This document shows, in pieces, positions 22,941 through 35,586 of a DNA stretch of 64,000 nt. Position numbers and translations under genes: made by a program. Position 1 is the first letter of the stretch, and every line of letters starts with the position of its first letter. The notes beneath the pieces were generated by a model that had not been told where the DNA came from, did no database searches, and saw only the letters and a list, made by a program, of their open reading frames with translations. The stretch is from the NCBI RefSeq assembly GCF_958450345.1, contig NC_088781.1:113849431-113913430 (forward strand). Reading direction: 5' to 3'. The stretch comes from Calliphora vicina (Eukaryota; Arthropoda; Insecta; Diptera; Calliphoridae).

Positions 22941-24560
22941 GTATGTAATGCTTTAACTCAAACTTCATTCGCAAAATATTTAATAAGAAATAAATAATAT
23001 TGAAATCTTTTTAAAAAAAGAAATTTGCAAAGAGCACTTCAAATTTGGATTGCCACTAGGGTTTGGGATTTCATGGATAATTTTATTTCCCAGGAAATGG
23101 TAACGAAGAATTTAATTTTCTGGGGTTCCCGGGAATTATTAACAACTAGAAAAATAAGTAAAAAATAATATTTGGAGATCATTTGTTACTATAAAATTAA
23201 GCTTTTCACAGATGTTGTCTTTATCGTCAGTAAAGCATTATAAAGACAATCAAAATTTGTTGTCCCATTGCTACTTGTTTCAAATAAATCTAATTTCCGT
23301 TTAAAATGACATCAGCTTTTGATTTTAAATGTTTAAGGTTTTCTTTTTCAATATTGATTGAATATTCTAATTCATTTTCAAAATTTTGCGCCATTTGTTT
23401 TTCGGAAATAGTGTATATAATCCGGATAACCGGTTAAGCGAATAACCGGTTTTTCTTCGAAATCTCGTTTTTTGCAAGGCGGTTAATTTAAAATGTTGAT
23501 TTTCGGTTAACCGGTTTATATCACTCGGTTAACCGGTTTTAAAATTTGGGAATAAATTTAATAAATCGCATTTTTTGGAGCATTTGTCATATTCATTTTG
23601 TACAAATTAAATCAAACATTTGATCTGGTTTGAAACCTAAACTGCTGATTTACAATATAAACCTCTTTAGATTAAACTTGTTAAGAATTACATTGATTCT
23701 AAATAGTATAGGCTGATGAGTTTACTTTAAAACTTTTTCAGAATAAATTACACATATTAAAACTATTTAAAATTAAAATTCCACATAATTCTCGATGTTA
23801 AGCTAAATCTTACTAATGATTTATTATAAAGTTAGGGATGATTTTACCAAACCTTAAATTGAATTTGATGTACTTATCTTCTTTCAATCAAATTGACTTT
23901 ATTAGTTTGTTTTGTTCTTAAAATTTAATTTTATTAATCATTTTGTTAGCTTAGTGTTCCTTTTCAGAAATAAACGGTCTAAAATCTATGATTTGAAATA
24001 TTTTTTAAATCTGATAATGGAGCTTTATTAATTATGTATTTGGTAAGATTTATAATGGCAAATAATCACAGTTAAGAAGAAGTGCGTTTGTATCATATAT
24101 GTCCTTTTTTGGGACTTGGAATACTTTCTGTTTCATATCAGAAAGTCGAGATGACAATAAATTTTTAAAATTAAATACGCATTTTATTAAAAAAAATATG
24201 ATTTATATATTTTGGTTTAAATTTAATGAACAAACCAATAATTAAAACAAGTATTATATATTTAGTAACATATTTATAATCAATTTCATTTGACTGAGAT
24301 AATAATTTTGAAATTTTTACAAGATAAAATGGAGTTTGCTCTTTTGCATATTTATAGTTATTTAATATTAACCATCCGTGATTACAAAAACCAAAAATTT
24401 TAAAGCTGTGTATACTTTATTGGACATTTTATGTTTTCTTCACATATATGTATAAACAAATTACAAATTGAAATTAAATATTTTTTTTTCGTTTCATACT
24501 AGTGTTGTACGTTTTGTTAAGCACAAATTTTTTTAGATCCCATTTACTTAGTAGAAAAAT
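22941..24560. other. AT-rich stretch with a GGTTAACCGGTT cluster
   Basis: At 23415-23540 the motif AACCGGTT or GGTTAACCGG recurs at least five times, some as perfect palindromes. The same ACCGGTTTT word is abundant inside the hAT-type element at 31608-32498, so this may be a related remnant. I could not define ends. The rest shows nothing supportable. Confidence 0.4.
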
Positions 24561-24659
24561 TAAAAAAATTTTGCTGACTTGATGTTTCTAGAAGATTTCA
24601 ACCCAAATATTATAAATAAAATATTTGATAAGATGCGAAAAAGTACCTTAAATTCTGCG

Positions 24660-24900
24660 GTGACAAGATCTCATATGCCTGTCTGTGACATGATCTCATA
24701 TGCCTGTCTGTCTGTTGAAATTAACTTTCCGAAGCCCCCAAATAGCTTACATACACGATTCATACATCAATATCTCCGGAATAGTTTTTAAATTTTAATT
24801 AAAAAAAATTTTAAAATTTAAAAAAAAAACAATTCGAAAATTTTTTTTCCCATAAAAATAAAAAAAAAACTTTGGAAAAAAAAATTAATTTTGTTTACCG
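24660..24900. mobile_element. DINE-like fragment
   Basis: Fragments of the family are visible: CCTGTCTGTGACATG and CCTGTCTGTCTGTTGAAAT, then CCCCCAAATAGCTTACATAC and ATCAATATCTCCGGAAT. These match the segment at 31840-31920. The remainder is A/T homopolymer-rich. No full ends. Confidence 0.55.
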
Positions 24901-25560
24901 AAATGACATAATGTCCATTGACATAAAGTCACTTAATAGGGTGTCATAATGTCCATGGAATATCTATCAAAATAAATGTTTTGTAAGAATAACACCACAA
25001 GGAGAGCCCTCACTACGTTTAAAGAACTTCACCCTTAATCCAATTCTGAAATCATGGGTGTTCTTGCGACATTAGTCGCGGTATCTAAAATGTTTTTCCA
25101 AGTCAATTTGTCGGGGAAGTATAAGCGATGTGTTACCGATGTAAGGATGTGTGCCTTCCGAACCATTCGTTTTTTAACAATAACAAAATTAATATAATCG
25201 GCAGTGCCAAATATCTTCTTATCACTATAGATAGTAAGTCAGTGGATAGTCAAACTCAAATTTCTTCTAAACGAACTGGGCAATGAGGACATGATGTAAA
25301 TCCTAGCAAGACGGAACTTGGCATTTTTAAGTAGAATATCAATATTGGCGAAAGAACCAACAATTTTTTGTCGATATTAAGAAAGTGTATAATCAAACTT
25401 GAATTTCTTTCTACTACTTATAAATGACATTGCGCGTTCTAGCCACTTTCTGCTTTATGAAGAAGTAATTTACTTCCAATTCCTCATTTTTAAAAACATC
25501 GATATCAATCTTACCGCAAGTACTTCAGAATGAATACACTTGAATAAATAAAGAAGGCGA
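24900..25560. other. Intergenic, no recognised feature
   Basis: A short internal echo (TGACATAATGTCCATTG and GTCATAATGTCCATGG, 24904-24958) is the only structure noticed. Confidence 0.4.
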
Positions 25561-25569
25561 TACTATGTT

Positions 25570-26330
25570 CTGTAACAAATCCTTTTGAAATATCGTTCAT
25601 TTCTTTTGCAATGCGATTATTCATTAGTTTTTTCATTTAATTTCTCTGATCCAGCGTTGCATATCACAATGGTATTTACAACGAATCGTCATATGCGTGA
25701 AGTTTTGCTTGACTTCCTTAAGCACAGCAATTCCTCACCATTGCTTTTGCGAATGAGTTTCATCGGTTTCAACGTGCTAGAAAATTGCTGATTTTCACAC
25801 GGAAGACAAATATCGCTCAGACCAGCCAGAAATGTTTAAATACGAAGAATTGTGAAAAGCAACACGAGCTTGCAAAATCCGTGGAAGCTATTCGATCAGC
25901 AATTTAAAAACGTTTGGAAGCAGCAGGATTCATCCAAAAGCAGGGAAACTGTGTACCTTACGAATTGAAGCCGAGATACCTTGAAAGACTTTTTGTATTT
26001 TGTATGTCTGAAATGCTGCTTGAACGCTATAAAAGAAAATAATTTTTGCACCGAATCATTACTTGCGATGCAAAATGGACCCGAAACCTAAGAGATCGTA
26101 TGTGCTAAGGTAATAATTTGTATTTGGTAGAAATCTTGCCAGACCAATACATGCAACGCTTATAATTCGTTTGAGGCGAGCATTTGCTGAAAAATGTACA
26201 GAATATGTGGCCAGACATGAAACCGTAATTTTACATCATGACAACGCAACATGTAGCAATACCTGTTAAAAAGTATTTAGAATGAAATGGTTGGGAATTT
26301 TATAGCCGCTTTATAGTCCAGAACGCACAG
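25570..26330 (+). pseudogene. mariner transposase pseudogene, 5' part
   Basis: Translated in shifting frames, this plus-strand stretch gives mariner signatures: GFIQKQGNCVPYELKPRYLE near 25930, then FCMSEMLLERYKRK and FLHRIITCDAKW (26001-26080), and later HHDNAT (26236-26253) and YSPE at the right edge. Mariner (DD34D) transposases are normally about 345 residues. This copy has many frameshifts and stops. It breaks off within the YSPDLAPSD motif at 26330, where a Transib-like element entered, and resumes at 28107. Confidence 0.8.
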
Positions 26331-26335
26331 TGGTT

Positions 26336-28101
26336 CAGAAACGTATTTTTTTGGCAATAATTCGGTATCTCTATTAGAAATATTATTACGAAATTTCACA
26401 GTTGTTCAGCTTCCTAGGGGAAATGGGGACCAGTACGTAGCCCCTCAAATTTGGTCACCTCGGGTCTTAAATTTTTAAAAAAATCGCCAAAAATCCATTT
26501 ATGATCCGAATGAACTGAAATTTAAAATATAAATAGTACTTGAGAAGATCTACTAAAAATACGCTTAAATTTTTTAGGTTATCTATATTAGTTGAAGAGA
26601 TATTTACTTTTTTTTTGTTTTTTGTACCGGAATTGCTTAGGTGCAAAAACTGAATTTCTAATAAATCGTTAGCTGAGATTTCAGGCTTTAATTCGATATA
26701 AGTCTCGGGCTAGAGATCGTTGGAGATCAATAGTTACAATCCATAGAAGTTGGAGAAAATAAATATTTTTGGACAATTTGTAGTAGTAATTTTTTTTTTT
26801 TTAATTTTCAAAATTTTTTTTATTTGCCTACACACAGAAAATAGATCGATCGGAAATCAGTTGTAATTATAAATAAGTAATAAGCATGACAAAAATTCGA
26901 TTGTAATTATTAAAATTCTATATACTTAAACGATTTCTAATGGTTAGAATAATAAAACCTCAATAACAATCGAACTGAGGTTCCAACAACCGTAAAAGTT
27001 ATTAATTGATGCGGTTTGTATCTTTACTACCTTTCACTTAAGGTTTTCGGATATAGTAATTGATAATTGGTTATTCAAATAGAAAATAATTTCAATTCGG
27101 TGTTCACAATCAATAGAAGGTTTAGATTTTTTGACATTTTTCAAAAAAAATAAATTCAAAATAATAAAAAATATTTCAAAGAACATACACAATCTACAGA
27201 AAAGATGTTGGGTAATGGACATTAAACGGTAGTAGTGCTTTGGACAATTGGACATTTGATGGCGTCACTTGTAAGAATATGTAAGTAACATCCATTCAAA
27301 AATATTTGCACTAAAGATAGGTAGGTGTCTCAGTAGCAATTCTGGTTCTCATCCACTATTAGAATGAACATATTTGTAATAACTGTTCGACAAATACAAG
27401 AATCCTTGATAAGCTTAGCATATATATGATGTGCTGCCTGATATGATTAAACATATATCTCCAGTTTTTCGAGTCAAGCCAACATTTTTTCTCCCACCAC
27501 CTAAGTGTATATGCAGGACTAATTTCAGATTCAAGACATATGTATTTGATCTTTCTATTTTGTTATGTATCATGTAAAATGAAAAAATATATGTATCTTG
27601 TTGAATAGAATATTATTAAAAAAACAAAAATTGTAGTTAATTACTCCAACTTCCAATATTGGTGCCCTTCACCGAATTAATTTTTTAAAACAGTTGTGAG
27701 TACCATTAATTCAGGAAAAGAATATTGTATATACTAATATATTCAGTAATTCCAACCGCATAGAACGATAGTACATGCAACCGACAAAATTCGATTGGCG
27801 CCAAATTCGGTTGTGAACACGAATCTGTTTTCTGTGTGTATATATCATTTATAACATCCAATTCTATAAAAAAAATCATTATAGTGTCATTACAAGAATA
27901 TTTTAACAGCATGAAGCGATAAAAGGTAGCATATATTATACGGTCATTTCAAACGCATTCACTTAGGTCACCTTTGAATGTCTCTGCACAAAAAAGTAAT
28001 AAATATTTAAGCCTAATATTTTTGGTACATGATAACTAGATTGTTTATTGAAGATCAGAAGACATAAAAAAATTAATTAATGCCGCCCTTGAACCAGTGT
28101 G
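26336..28101. mobile_element. Transib-like non-autonomous element
   Basis: The ends are CACAGTGGTTCAG (26336) and, reversed, CACACTGGTTCAAG (28101). The flanking duplication GAACG is exact at 26331-26335 and 28102-28106. A 5-bp GC-rich duplication with CAC-A/T-RTG-type ends is the pattern described for Transib, the superfamily related to the V(D)J recombinase. Removing the insert rejoins a mariner reading region, which supports both boundaries. The element has no coding sequence and contains a nested 1-kb MITE, leaving about 760 bp of its own. Confidence 0.7.
26831..27838. mobile_element. 1.0-kb MITE with CACACAGAAAA ends
   Basis: The left end CACACAGAAAATAGAT and the right end ATCTGTTTTCTGTGTG oppose each other, with TA on both sides (26829-26830, 27839-27840). 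Inner sequence such as CCAAATTCGGTTG near the right end resembles the 14797 element. It lies wholly inside the Transib-like element and so is younger. No coding sequence recognised. Confidence 0.75.
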
Positions 28102-28106
28102 GAACG

Positions 28107-28240
28107 GCCCGTCCTTCTGCTATTTGTTTCGATCGATGCAGAACGCTCTCTCTTGCATTCGATTGGCTTCAAAACAGAGTATCCGAAATTGCCTTGATTC
28201 GTTCCTGGCCTCAAAAGATTAGCAATGATTTAACTGTACT
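28107..28240 (+). pseudogene. mariner transposase pseudogene, 3' part
   Basis: This resumes the copy broken at 26330. One frame reads YLFRSMQNALSCIRLASKQS and then IRNCLDSFLASKD before a stop, the standard mariner C-terminal region. The same segment, LASKDEQFFWLGIDKLP, is present in the minus-strand copy near 31530. Confidence 0.78.
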
Positions 28241-28329
28241 TGGTAGTCAGGTAGCTTCAGGTTGCGCAATCATTGTGCGACAGTTTTTGCATTTCTCGAA
28301 GGCTTCTGACAACTAAGAAAGGATAAGCT

Positions 28330-30150
28330 AAATCAAACTTTTCAATGCGGAAATTTTCTTAAACTAGTGCCGCTTAATTGCCACTATAATTTATTCGTTT
28401 CTATTAACGAATAAGAACATTGACTGACACTTATGTCTAAAGAAATGTGTGATTCATTAAACATCATTATTTGTTTCCACTTAAAAGAAATGACAAACTT
28501 ATATGTTAAAGTTAAACTTAAAAATTAGCAGCTGGGATCCGGATTAGCACTCAAAATATTTCGAAAACCTAATTTATCTACCCCTTCATTTTAAGTCCAC
28601 CATATCAATCCTTTTTAACACCCTCATATTATATAAGTATTGTTTTTGGTATTTGTATAACATTTATTTAAAAATCATAGTTTTACTTCTCACAATCCAA
28701 ATACTATTTATTGATCCTCTCGTAAATCCTTAAAAGGATTTGTATTGTAACAAATCTCCGATTTTCAATTGTAATCTGCAACAGCCACTACCACTACAGC
28801 CACAGGCCATGGATAACGAAAAAAAAACACAACAGCAAAAAACTAGACATTACAAGTACAAATACATGGTGCACAAACAGCAGCAGCAGGAGCAGAAAAA
28901 AAGAACAAACGCATAACTACTAGTATTATTACTAGAATGTACTTGTATCTGCTGGCAACTGGGCTGATATATACAACAGTTTAGAATGTGTGTTTTTGTA
29001 GGAATGATTGTAACTCTGTTTGCGAATATATTTATCCAATGTGCAGTTTGCAGTTCATACAACATCTGTGCGATGACATAAAAATGGTCTAAAATGAATT
29101 TATTTTATGGATTACGTGCACTCTCGAACATTTAACAAAAATGTTTTATACCTATGGGAGTGGATTCTTATTGCTTTCTCGTTTCCTCTTGCAGTAGCTT
29201 TTTTTTTTTTGGTAGAAATGCTTTTCGTTTTTTGTGTGTTTTAGTTACTTATTTATTGTCAGCAGCTTTAATGCCTCAATGGTATTTGCTGTAAGAGTTT
29301 ATATAAAAACCGTCAAGTTTTTATGGTGGTTGAGTGGATTTAAGTTATAATAAAAAAATATAGCTATATGTATGAATATATGGGATCCGTAGAAACTATA
29401 ATCATAACTAAGTGGACAGTTTTAAGCTGAAACTAGTACAAGGAATATATGAGTGACAAGTGATTAAAAAATAGCAGTAGTTGTATGTTAAGAATATTTC
29501 AATTTTACTTTGAAGGTAGACTATAACTTGTTTTTACTTTAGCTTCATCAAAAACATAATTTTATATTGTTCTTAAGAGATTTATAATGGCGATGATGTT
29601 GTTGAAAAATACGTGACTTAATCAAATGAAGTTTTAGTACTTAACAGGATCTTGTATAAATGTTAACTATACACCGATCATAAATTGTGTTAATTGTTCC
29701 TTTAAAAGTTATACCAAACGGCTATATAATTTTTCTTAACATTGTTTTTTGCAATTTTAATATAGCATATTGTAGCATGTGTTCAAATGCTTGTAAAACT
29801 TGTCTGTATCAAGTTAAATTTAATTATTGCATAAATGAATTGGATTTTCCCTTTTACAAAAAACAAAACTTAAATTATAATTTTTCACAATTCTGATATA
29901 ATTTTATCAATTAGTAGTAATCATACCCCAGACTAGAAAAACCCCATGGAATTACCCATACAATAAATAAATAAAAAAAATCGTTTAACAAATAAACATT
30001 TACAAATGATATGAAATGATTTTGCAAACAAAATGCAAAACAAAACTACTCGAAGAAACAGCATTACACAAACAGTCATTCCATGTAAATGATGATTTGT
30101 TAAAATTTCCAGTTGCCTGATTATGTTTAGAGCAAGAAATCAACAACAAA
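28330..30150. other. Single-copy AT-rich region, no recognised feature
   Basis: This is one of the few stretches free of repeats shared with the rest of the window. Small CAG-rich runs (28876-28895) and poly-A/T tracts are present. It might be intronic or regulatory DNA of a neighbouring gene, but nothing in it shows that. Confidence 0.4.
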
Positions 30151-30159
30151 AAGAACAGA

Positions 30160-30500
30160 AATAAGTAAAAGTGTTATGTTCTGCTGTGCCGAATCATATA
30201 TACCCACCACCAATATTAATACATTTATCTGGTCCTACCGATTTGTTTAGTTTTGGTAAGGTCAAATTTCACCTTGCTAGATTCCTGCATTTAAATATTG
30301 TATAATCGGGATAAAAATATGTGTAATGGCCCGAACACAGTTATTCATATATCCGAAATTTTTTAACAATTAAATTTTTATTTTTTGATACATAAGTTTG
30401 CAATTAGCAATAACTATTTGTTAAAAACTTCGGTTTTCTAGGCCTCTTCGTATTTCTATAGTTTTTCAAACTCAGAATAAATATACCTTTGTGGGTGTAC
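30160..30500. mobile_element. DINE-like fragment
   Basis: It starts AAGTAAAAGTGTTATGTTCT and continues GCTGTGCCGAATCATATATA, then CCCACCACC, matching the head of the other copies. Towards 30480 it has ATATACCTTTGTGGGTGTAC, matching the core region. The middle is not clearly alignable by eye. Confidence 0.5.
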
Positions 30501-30621
30501 AACTTAAAAATGTGGATTTTTTAATTTTTAGCTTTTTTTTTTTTTTTTTGAAACATTTGTACAATATAAATTCATTCAAATTATTTTCCTTTGATAGCTA
30601 TCATCTTTTTCCATCTTTCTG

Positions 30622-31488
30622 CACGCAGAGAAAAAACATGGTTGTGGTAACCATAAACTAAGAGCAACATATTATGATCAGATTTTTGCTTGTAGTCCAA
30701 AACATATTATGATCATTATTAGTATCATAAAATATCATAATATGTTCTGAAATAATCAAATTATGATAAAAATCAATCATAATATGTTTTGAAATAATCA
30801 TGTTATGATATAAATCAATCATAATATGACCCAAAGCCATCATATTTATGACCCAATTAAATCATATTATGATCGAAAATAATCATATTATTATTAAAAT
30901 TTATTTTTGGAAATACAAAATTTTAATAGGTTTTAGTTTTAAAGTACTAAATTCACAATTAAAATATTATTGATTAAATCAAATTTATTGTTATTCGCTC
31001 TAGGAAAGTTAAAGATAATATACAAATAAAACTATAGAGCGAATGGGAATTACAGACACTCAAAATTTACTTGTAAAAATAACATTGCTGAGACAAACAC
31101 CAACACTCACAAATGGAGGGAAAACAGACTATTAAAAGTAAACATATTTTGTTTGCATGTTAAACATATTATGACTACATTTATTATTATTTAGTTGTTG
31201 TAAACATATTCTGTTAACATCTTAAACATATTATGACTACGCGTATATAAACTTAACATTTAATGGTTGTACATAAAAATAATATGTTTACCTAATTATC
31301 ATTATTTAGTTGTTCGAAAACCATATTTATATTTATAATTGCGATGAAAATATAAACGTTTACAGTAACTATAATATTGTTGAAATTAAATTAAAACAAT
31401 AATTAAATGTTTACGACAACAATATATTGTTACAGAGAACATAGTATAGTTGTCGTAACCATGTCCAACCATGTTTTTTCTCTGCGTG
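30622..31488. mobile_element. 867-bp MITE with CACGCAGAG ends inside mariner
   Basis: Inverted ends CACGCAGAGAAAAAACATGG and CCATGTTTTTTCTCTGCGTG, flanked by TG on both sides (30620-30621, 31489-31490). The rejoined host sequence restores mariner residues KLPER, proving the 2-bp duplication. The left interior has short repeats of TCATAATATG and ATTATGAT words (30665-30890). No coding sequence. Confidence 0.9.
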
Positions 31489-31607
31489 TGGCAATTTATC
31501 GATTCCAAGCCAAAAGAACTGCTCATCTTTTGAGGCCAAGAAAGAATCAATGCAATTTCGGATACTCTGTTCTAAAGTGAAGCGTATCCCAGAGAGATCA
31601 TTCTGCG

Positions 31608-32498
31608 TAGAGTTGTCAAATATTCGACATATTCTAAAAACCGGTTTTCGAATAATTCGAAAAAGCATAATTTTTAAAAACCGGTTTTCGGTTTTTTCTA
31701 TCAAAAACCGGTTTTTAGCCTTTTTTGTCAATTGGCTTGTAATTTCTACATTTTTCATTTGCGACCCCACAAAGTATATATATTCTGGATCGTTATAGAT
31801 AGCGAAGTCGATATTGCCATGTCCGCCTGTACGCCACTATGTTGAAATCAACTTTCCGTGGCCCCCAAATAACTTACATACGTGATTCATACATCAATAT
31901 ATCGGGAATTCTTCCGGCTCGATTGCCATTTAAAATCGAGAAAGTCGGTCCACAAATGGCTGAGATATAAGGAAAAAACCAGGACAACCTCGATTTATGA
32001 CCTATTTTTGATCCAAGATTTCAAAGACCTGTGCAAGATTTCAAAGACCTGTGCAACGACATATAAATATGTATAAGGCCATAGTAAGTTTTAAAAAACT
32101 TTTTTTAAAACAAAAATCGGAAAAAAAAAATTTTTGAATTTTTTTGTCCGAAATTATTTTTCCCCAAAAAAGATTTTTTAAAAATAACAAATTTTAAAAA
32201 ACTTTTTTTAAAACAAATAAAAAAATATTTTTAAGTATAATTTGGTGAAGGGTATATAAGATTCGGCACAGCCGAATATAGCCTCTTACTTGATGTATTA
32301 AAATTATTAAAAATAATCGCATAAAATCTTAAAATAAATTTTAAAAAATATTCGATTTTGTCGAATAATTCGAGACAAAAAAATCGGTTTGTCGAATAAC
32401 TCGTAAACCGTCCTTTTGTAAAAACCGGTTTAAAAAAACCGGAAAATTGGAAAAAACCCGGTTTTTCGAATAATTCGAAAACCGGTTTGACAACTCTA
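31608..32498. mobile_element. 891-bp hAT-type element inside mariner
   Basis: Ends TAGAGTTGTCAAA and TTTGACAACTCTA, with an exact 8-bp duplication ATTCTGCG (31600-31607, 32499-32506). Subterminal regions on both sides are packed with AAACCGGTTTT and CGAATAATTCGA motifs, likely transposase-binding repeats. It contains a DINE-like copy (31733-32294) that must have inserted later. Without that insert it is about 330 bp and non-coding. Confidence 0.92.
31733..32294 (-). mobile_element. DINE-1/mini-me-like repeat nested in hAT element
   Basis: Same family and orientation as the copy at 20105. It has the core TATATATTCTGGATCGTTAT with AGCGAAGTCGATATTGCC and a very short GTCCGCCTGT remnant in place of the microsatellite. 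It closes GGTGAAGGGTATATAAGATT, GGCACAGCCGAATATAG and CTTACTTG. A 22-bp direct doubling (TTTCAAAGACCTGTGCAA) sits at 32020-32060. Confidence 0.8.
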
Positions 32499-33229
32499 AT
32501 TCTGCGTCGATCGAAACAAATAATAGTCGGATGGGGCAAGGTCTGGACTATAAGGCGGGTGATACAAAACTTCACCACCACTTCTTTCTAAATTGTTTTT
32601 AACAGGTATTGCAACATGTGACATAGCGTTGTAATAATGGAATATTACGGTTTTATTTCTGGCCGCATATTCTGGGTATGTTCGCTTCAAATGAACGAAT
32701 CATTTGCGATTGGTACAGGTTCCCTGTGATTGTCTGACCAGATTGAAGCAGCTCATAATAGACAGGACACTTTTGCTCCCACAGCATTACCTTAGCTCCA
32801 ATTTTTCATCGGAAGTAATGATTTTCTTTTATAGAGTTCAAACTTCATTTCGGACATACAAAATCGTCTTTCAAGGTCTCTTCAATTCAGGTATGGTACC
32901 CAATTTCCCTACATTTGGATGAATCCTGCTGCTCGTAAAAGTTTTGAAATTCCTGCATGAGTATCTTTCAATTATTTTGGAAGCTCTTGTTGAGTTTAAC
33001 AACAATCTTCATGGAGAAATGCAGCCAATTCTTTGTCTTCAAACTTTTTATGCTGGCCTGGGAGATCTTTGTCTTCCGTGTCAAAACTACCACTTCTGAG
33101 CCGCACAAACCATCTCTCCCGCACGTTGAAACCGATGGCGCTTCGGTGATGTACCGATGGAGCTTCGTAGAGCGATCACTGGCACCTTTTTCAAATTAAA
33201 CAGGTAAAGCAAAACTTCCTGCATATGAC

Positions 33230-33942
33230 GCATACATATTATTCATCTGTTGGTTAAAAATTAATATTCATAAGATATAAGGTTAATGTATTTTTCGAAA
33301 GTGGTCCATATATGGGAGGTATGTTTTGGAGTTTTCAATATATGTGAAGAGTACTTGTATCAAATTTTAACTTGATAGCCATATTTATAAGAGATATACG
33401 CATATTTAAGTGATTTTCGGAAGTGGACTTTCCGAATTTTCAAATATGGTGCGATCCAAACATAATATCGTCTTGTTGTTCTTTTTGTATCGATACTATA
33501 TGCTGTAGGAGTTTATGAACCACAGAGGCATATTCTGGGAAGAAATTTGTATGGTGGCTTGGAGAAAGCATAAACAGACTTTTATCATTTTCAACATAGC
33601 TTTTCTTTTTATTACAGAAACACTGTGAGCAAAATTTCATCATATTATTTGTAATATATTTAAAGAAAATAAAAAAAACATTTAAAAATACCAAGCTTGA
33701 CGCACATTTGGCCCATTTTCAATACCAAACATTTCCAGTCAACGAGGAATATGTAAGAAATATTTCATGCCCCTTCGAGGGGCAACAGACAGATATTCGG
33801 TCATATGGTTTAATCGTCTTATAATCTTATAAAGACTCAGAATATATACACTTTTTAGTACTACAACCAATATTTCGGTATGTTACAAACAGAATGACAA
33901 AATCAATATACCTCCTATATTTTTGATGGTGCGTATAAAAAG
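33230..33942 (+). mobile_element. DINE-like repeat fragment (array-body type)
   Basis: The phrases TTTATAAGAGATATACGCAT, AGTGATTTTCGGAAGTGGAC and GGGAAGAAATTTGTATGG follow the order seen in the array body at 42220-42775. The closing part has an ACAGACAGATATTCGG remnant, the core-like AGAATATATACACTTTTTAG, and ends GTGCGTATAAA at about 33938. Divergent and non-coding. Confidence 0.55.
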
Positions 33943-33949
33943 TGGGGAA

Positions 33950-35580
33950 AATGATGAAGAAGAAACATCAATGAGAAATGTTTAGTAGGACACACAACAA
34001 GATTTATGTAAACAATTTATTTGTTCAACTGAAACTAACAAAATGCAAAGATGAAATAAATGAGCTTTGGGTTAAATAAATCTAGAATATAATAGAAAAT
34101 AGAAAGAAAAGAAAAAAAAAAATAGAACTAGAATATAGGACTACAATTGTGATGAATTGTTTGCAAATGTAAAGAGGTTTTAATGGAGGAGTTCTTTTTT
34201 TGTTTTTTGTTCGCATTCTAATGATAATGTTGAGCGTTTTGTATATAGTTTTTATACTCTTCAACAAAGTTATAAGGAAATATATTAGTTTGTCATTCAG
34301 TTGGTAATTTTCACAATAAAGGACAAATTTAGTGATCGAGAAAAACTTTAAGTAATTTCAAACTCAATAAATCATCAATAAATTTGTAAATAAGCATTAA
34401 TTATTAAATAATGGTTTAATCGTAAAAAGGAGGTCAATCTATGATCATTCGTATTTCTACACAAAAACCGATTTTTAAAAATGCTACCAATATACATTGT
34501 GTTCACCACGTTATATAATTAAAAAATAAAAAAAAAATGTTTGATAAATATTACGAATTAACATTATCAATTTGAATTTAACGGTCTGTAACAGTTGCCT
34601 GCAATATTCGTCAGGTTTGTAAACATTTCCATCAGTAGAAACTTCTACTTATGAAGACTATTGAAATATAGGGGATCATTGTGAAAATATAACATTCTAG
34701 TGTTTTCCGTTTAATTATTCATGAAGCTACTAGAAGATGGCACTGTGTATAAGTAGTAACATCAAGTAACAGATGAGTCAGTATACCATAGGTGCTGTTG
34801 GAGTTAACATCAACTTTATTACCAGTGTATCCTTGCAAATTATAAAGTGTGTATATTTATAGAAAGTGCCTATTTAAATTGTTCTGTTCATTTAAACAAA
34901 TAAAGAGTTGTTAAAATCTTTACACTAGTCAACGCTTTTATTTTCAATTAAAAAAAATATGTTTATTTAGAGGAAATAAATCACCATTTTTAAAAGGTAA
35001 AACCGCATAAATATTATATTTTCAGTTTCAGTCTAAATAAGCATTTTTTTTCACCATTTTTAAAAGATAAAAACGCATAAATATTATATTTTCAGTTTCA
35101 GTCTAAATATGCATTTTTTTTATTTATTAATTGTTGAGATCTCCCCATAGTATTTTAGTAATCCCTTCAACTAAGATTCATGCTACTGTCTGATATGCTC
35201 ATTATGTGACCATTATTCGAGTTTTCTTTTAACTTTGGAAAGGGTTTAAAATTATGTAGTCTTTTTTTCGCCAATGGTACCATATTTGTTTTTGACTCAA
35301 ATCATCTCTAGGTTCGCATATATTGAGAAAACTTTTATTTCCTTCTTATATTCTAATTCTAATCAGTATTTAATATTTTCATTTGTAAGTGATCTGATAG
35401 CAGCTGTGAAAGGATTTGCAGTAATCTTGGCGTTGAATAAAAAACCATAGAAATATTGCGTCATCTGACCATTTGCACCTCCAATGGATCACTTTCAGGA
35501 ATTCTCGCAAAACAGATAACGCCGAGATGAATTGACGAGATTGTATTAAAATACATTAAATAACACTATACAACACCAAA
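33950..35580. other. Intergenic with a small tandem repeat
   Basis: Apart from the 70-bp tandem pair listed separately, I see no feature here. Open frames are short and of low complexity. Confidence 0.4.
34981..35120. repeat. 70-bp tandem duplication, two units
   Basis: TCACCATTTTTAAAAGGTAA begins unit one at 34981 and unit two at 35051. Both end TCTAAATA(A/T)GCATTTTTTT. The units differ at only a few positions, so the duplication is recent. Confidence 0.95.
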
Positions 35581-35586
35581 AAATTT

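Larger units (their letters stand above)
30560..33230 (-). pseudogene. mariner transposon copy with two insertions
   Basis: A minus-strand mariner transposase pseudogene read from about 33200 down to 30570. Recognisable parts are the N-terminal region near 33090-33180, then RTYPEYAARNKTVIFHYYNA, PPYSPDLAPSDYYLFRS (32496-32690), SIRNCIDSFLASKDEQFFWL and GIDKLP (31500-31560), and RWKKMIAIKGK near 30590-30620. It is split by a MITE (30622-31488) and by a hAT-type element (31608-32498), and has several stops and shifts besides. Both inserts can be removed exactly at their duplications and the mariner frame then rejoins. DD34D family by motif; inactive. Confidence 0.85.

Noticed and set aside
28850..29065. 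CAG/CTG run suggesting a polyglutamine exon
   Set aside because: Only about three to five consecutive repeat codons, and no open frame with plausible coding around it.
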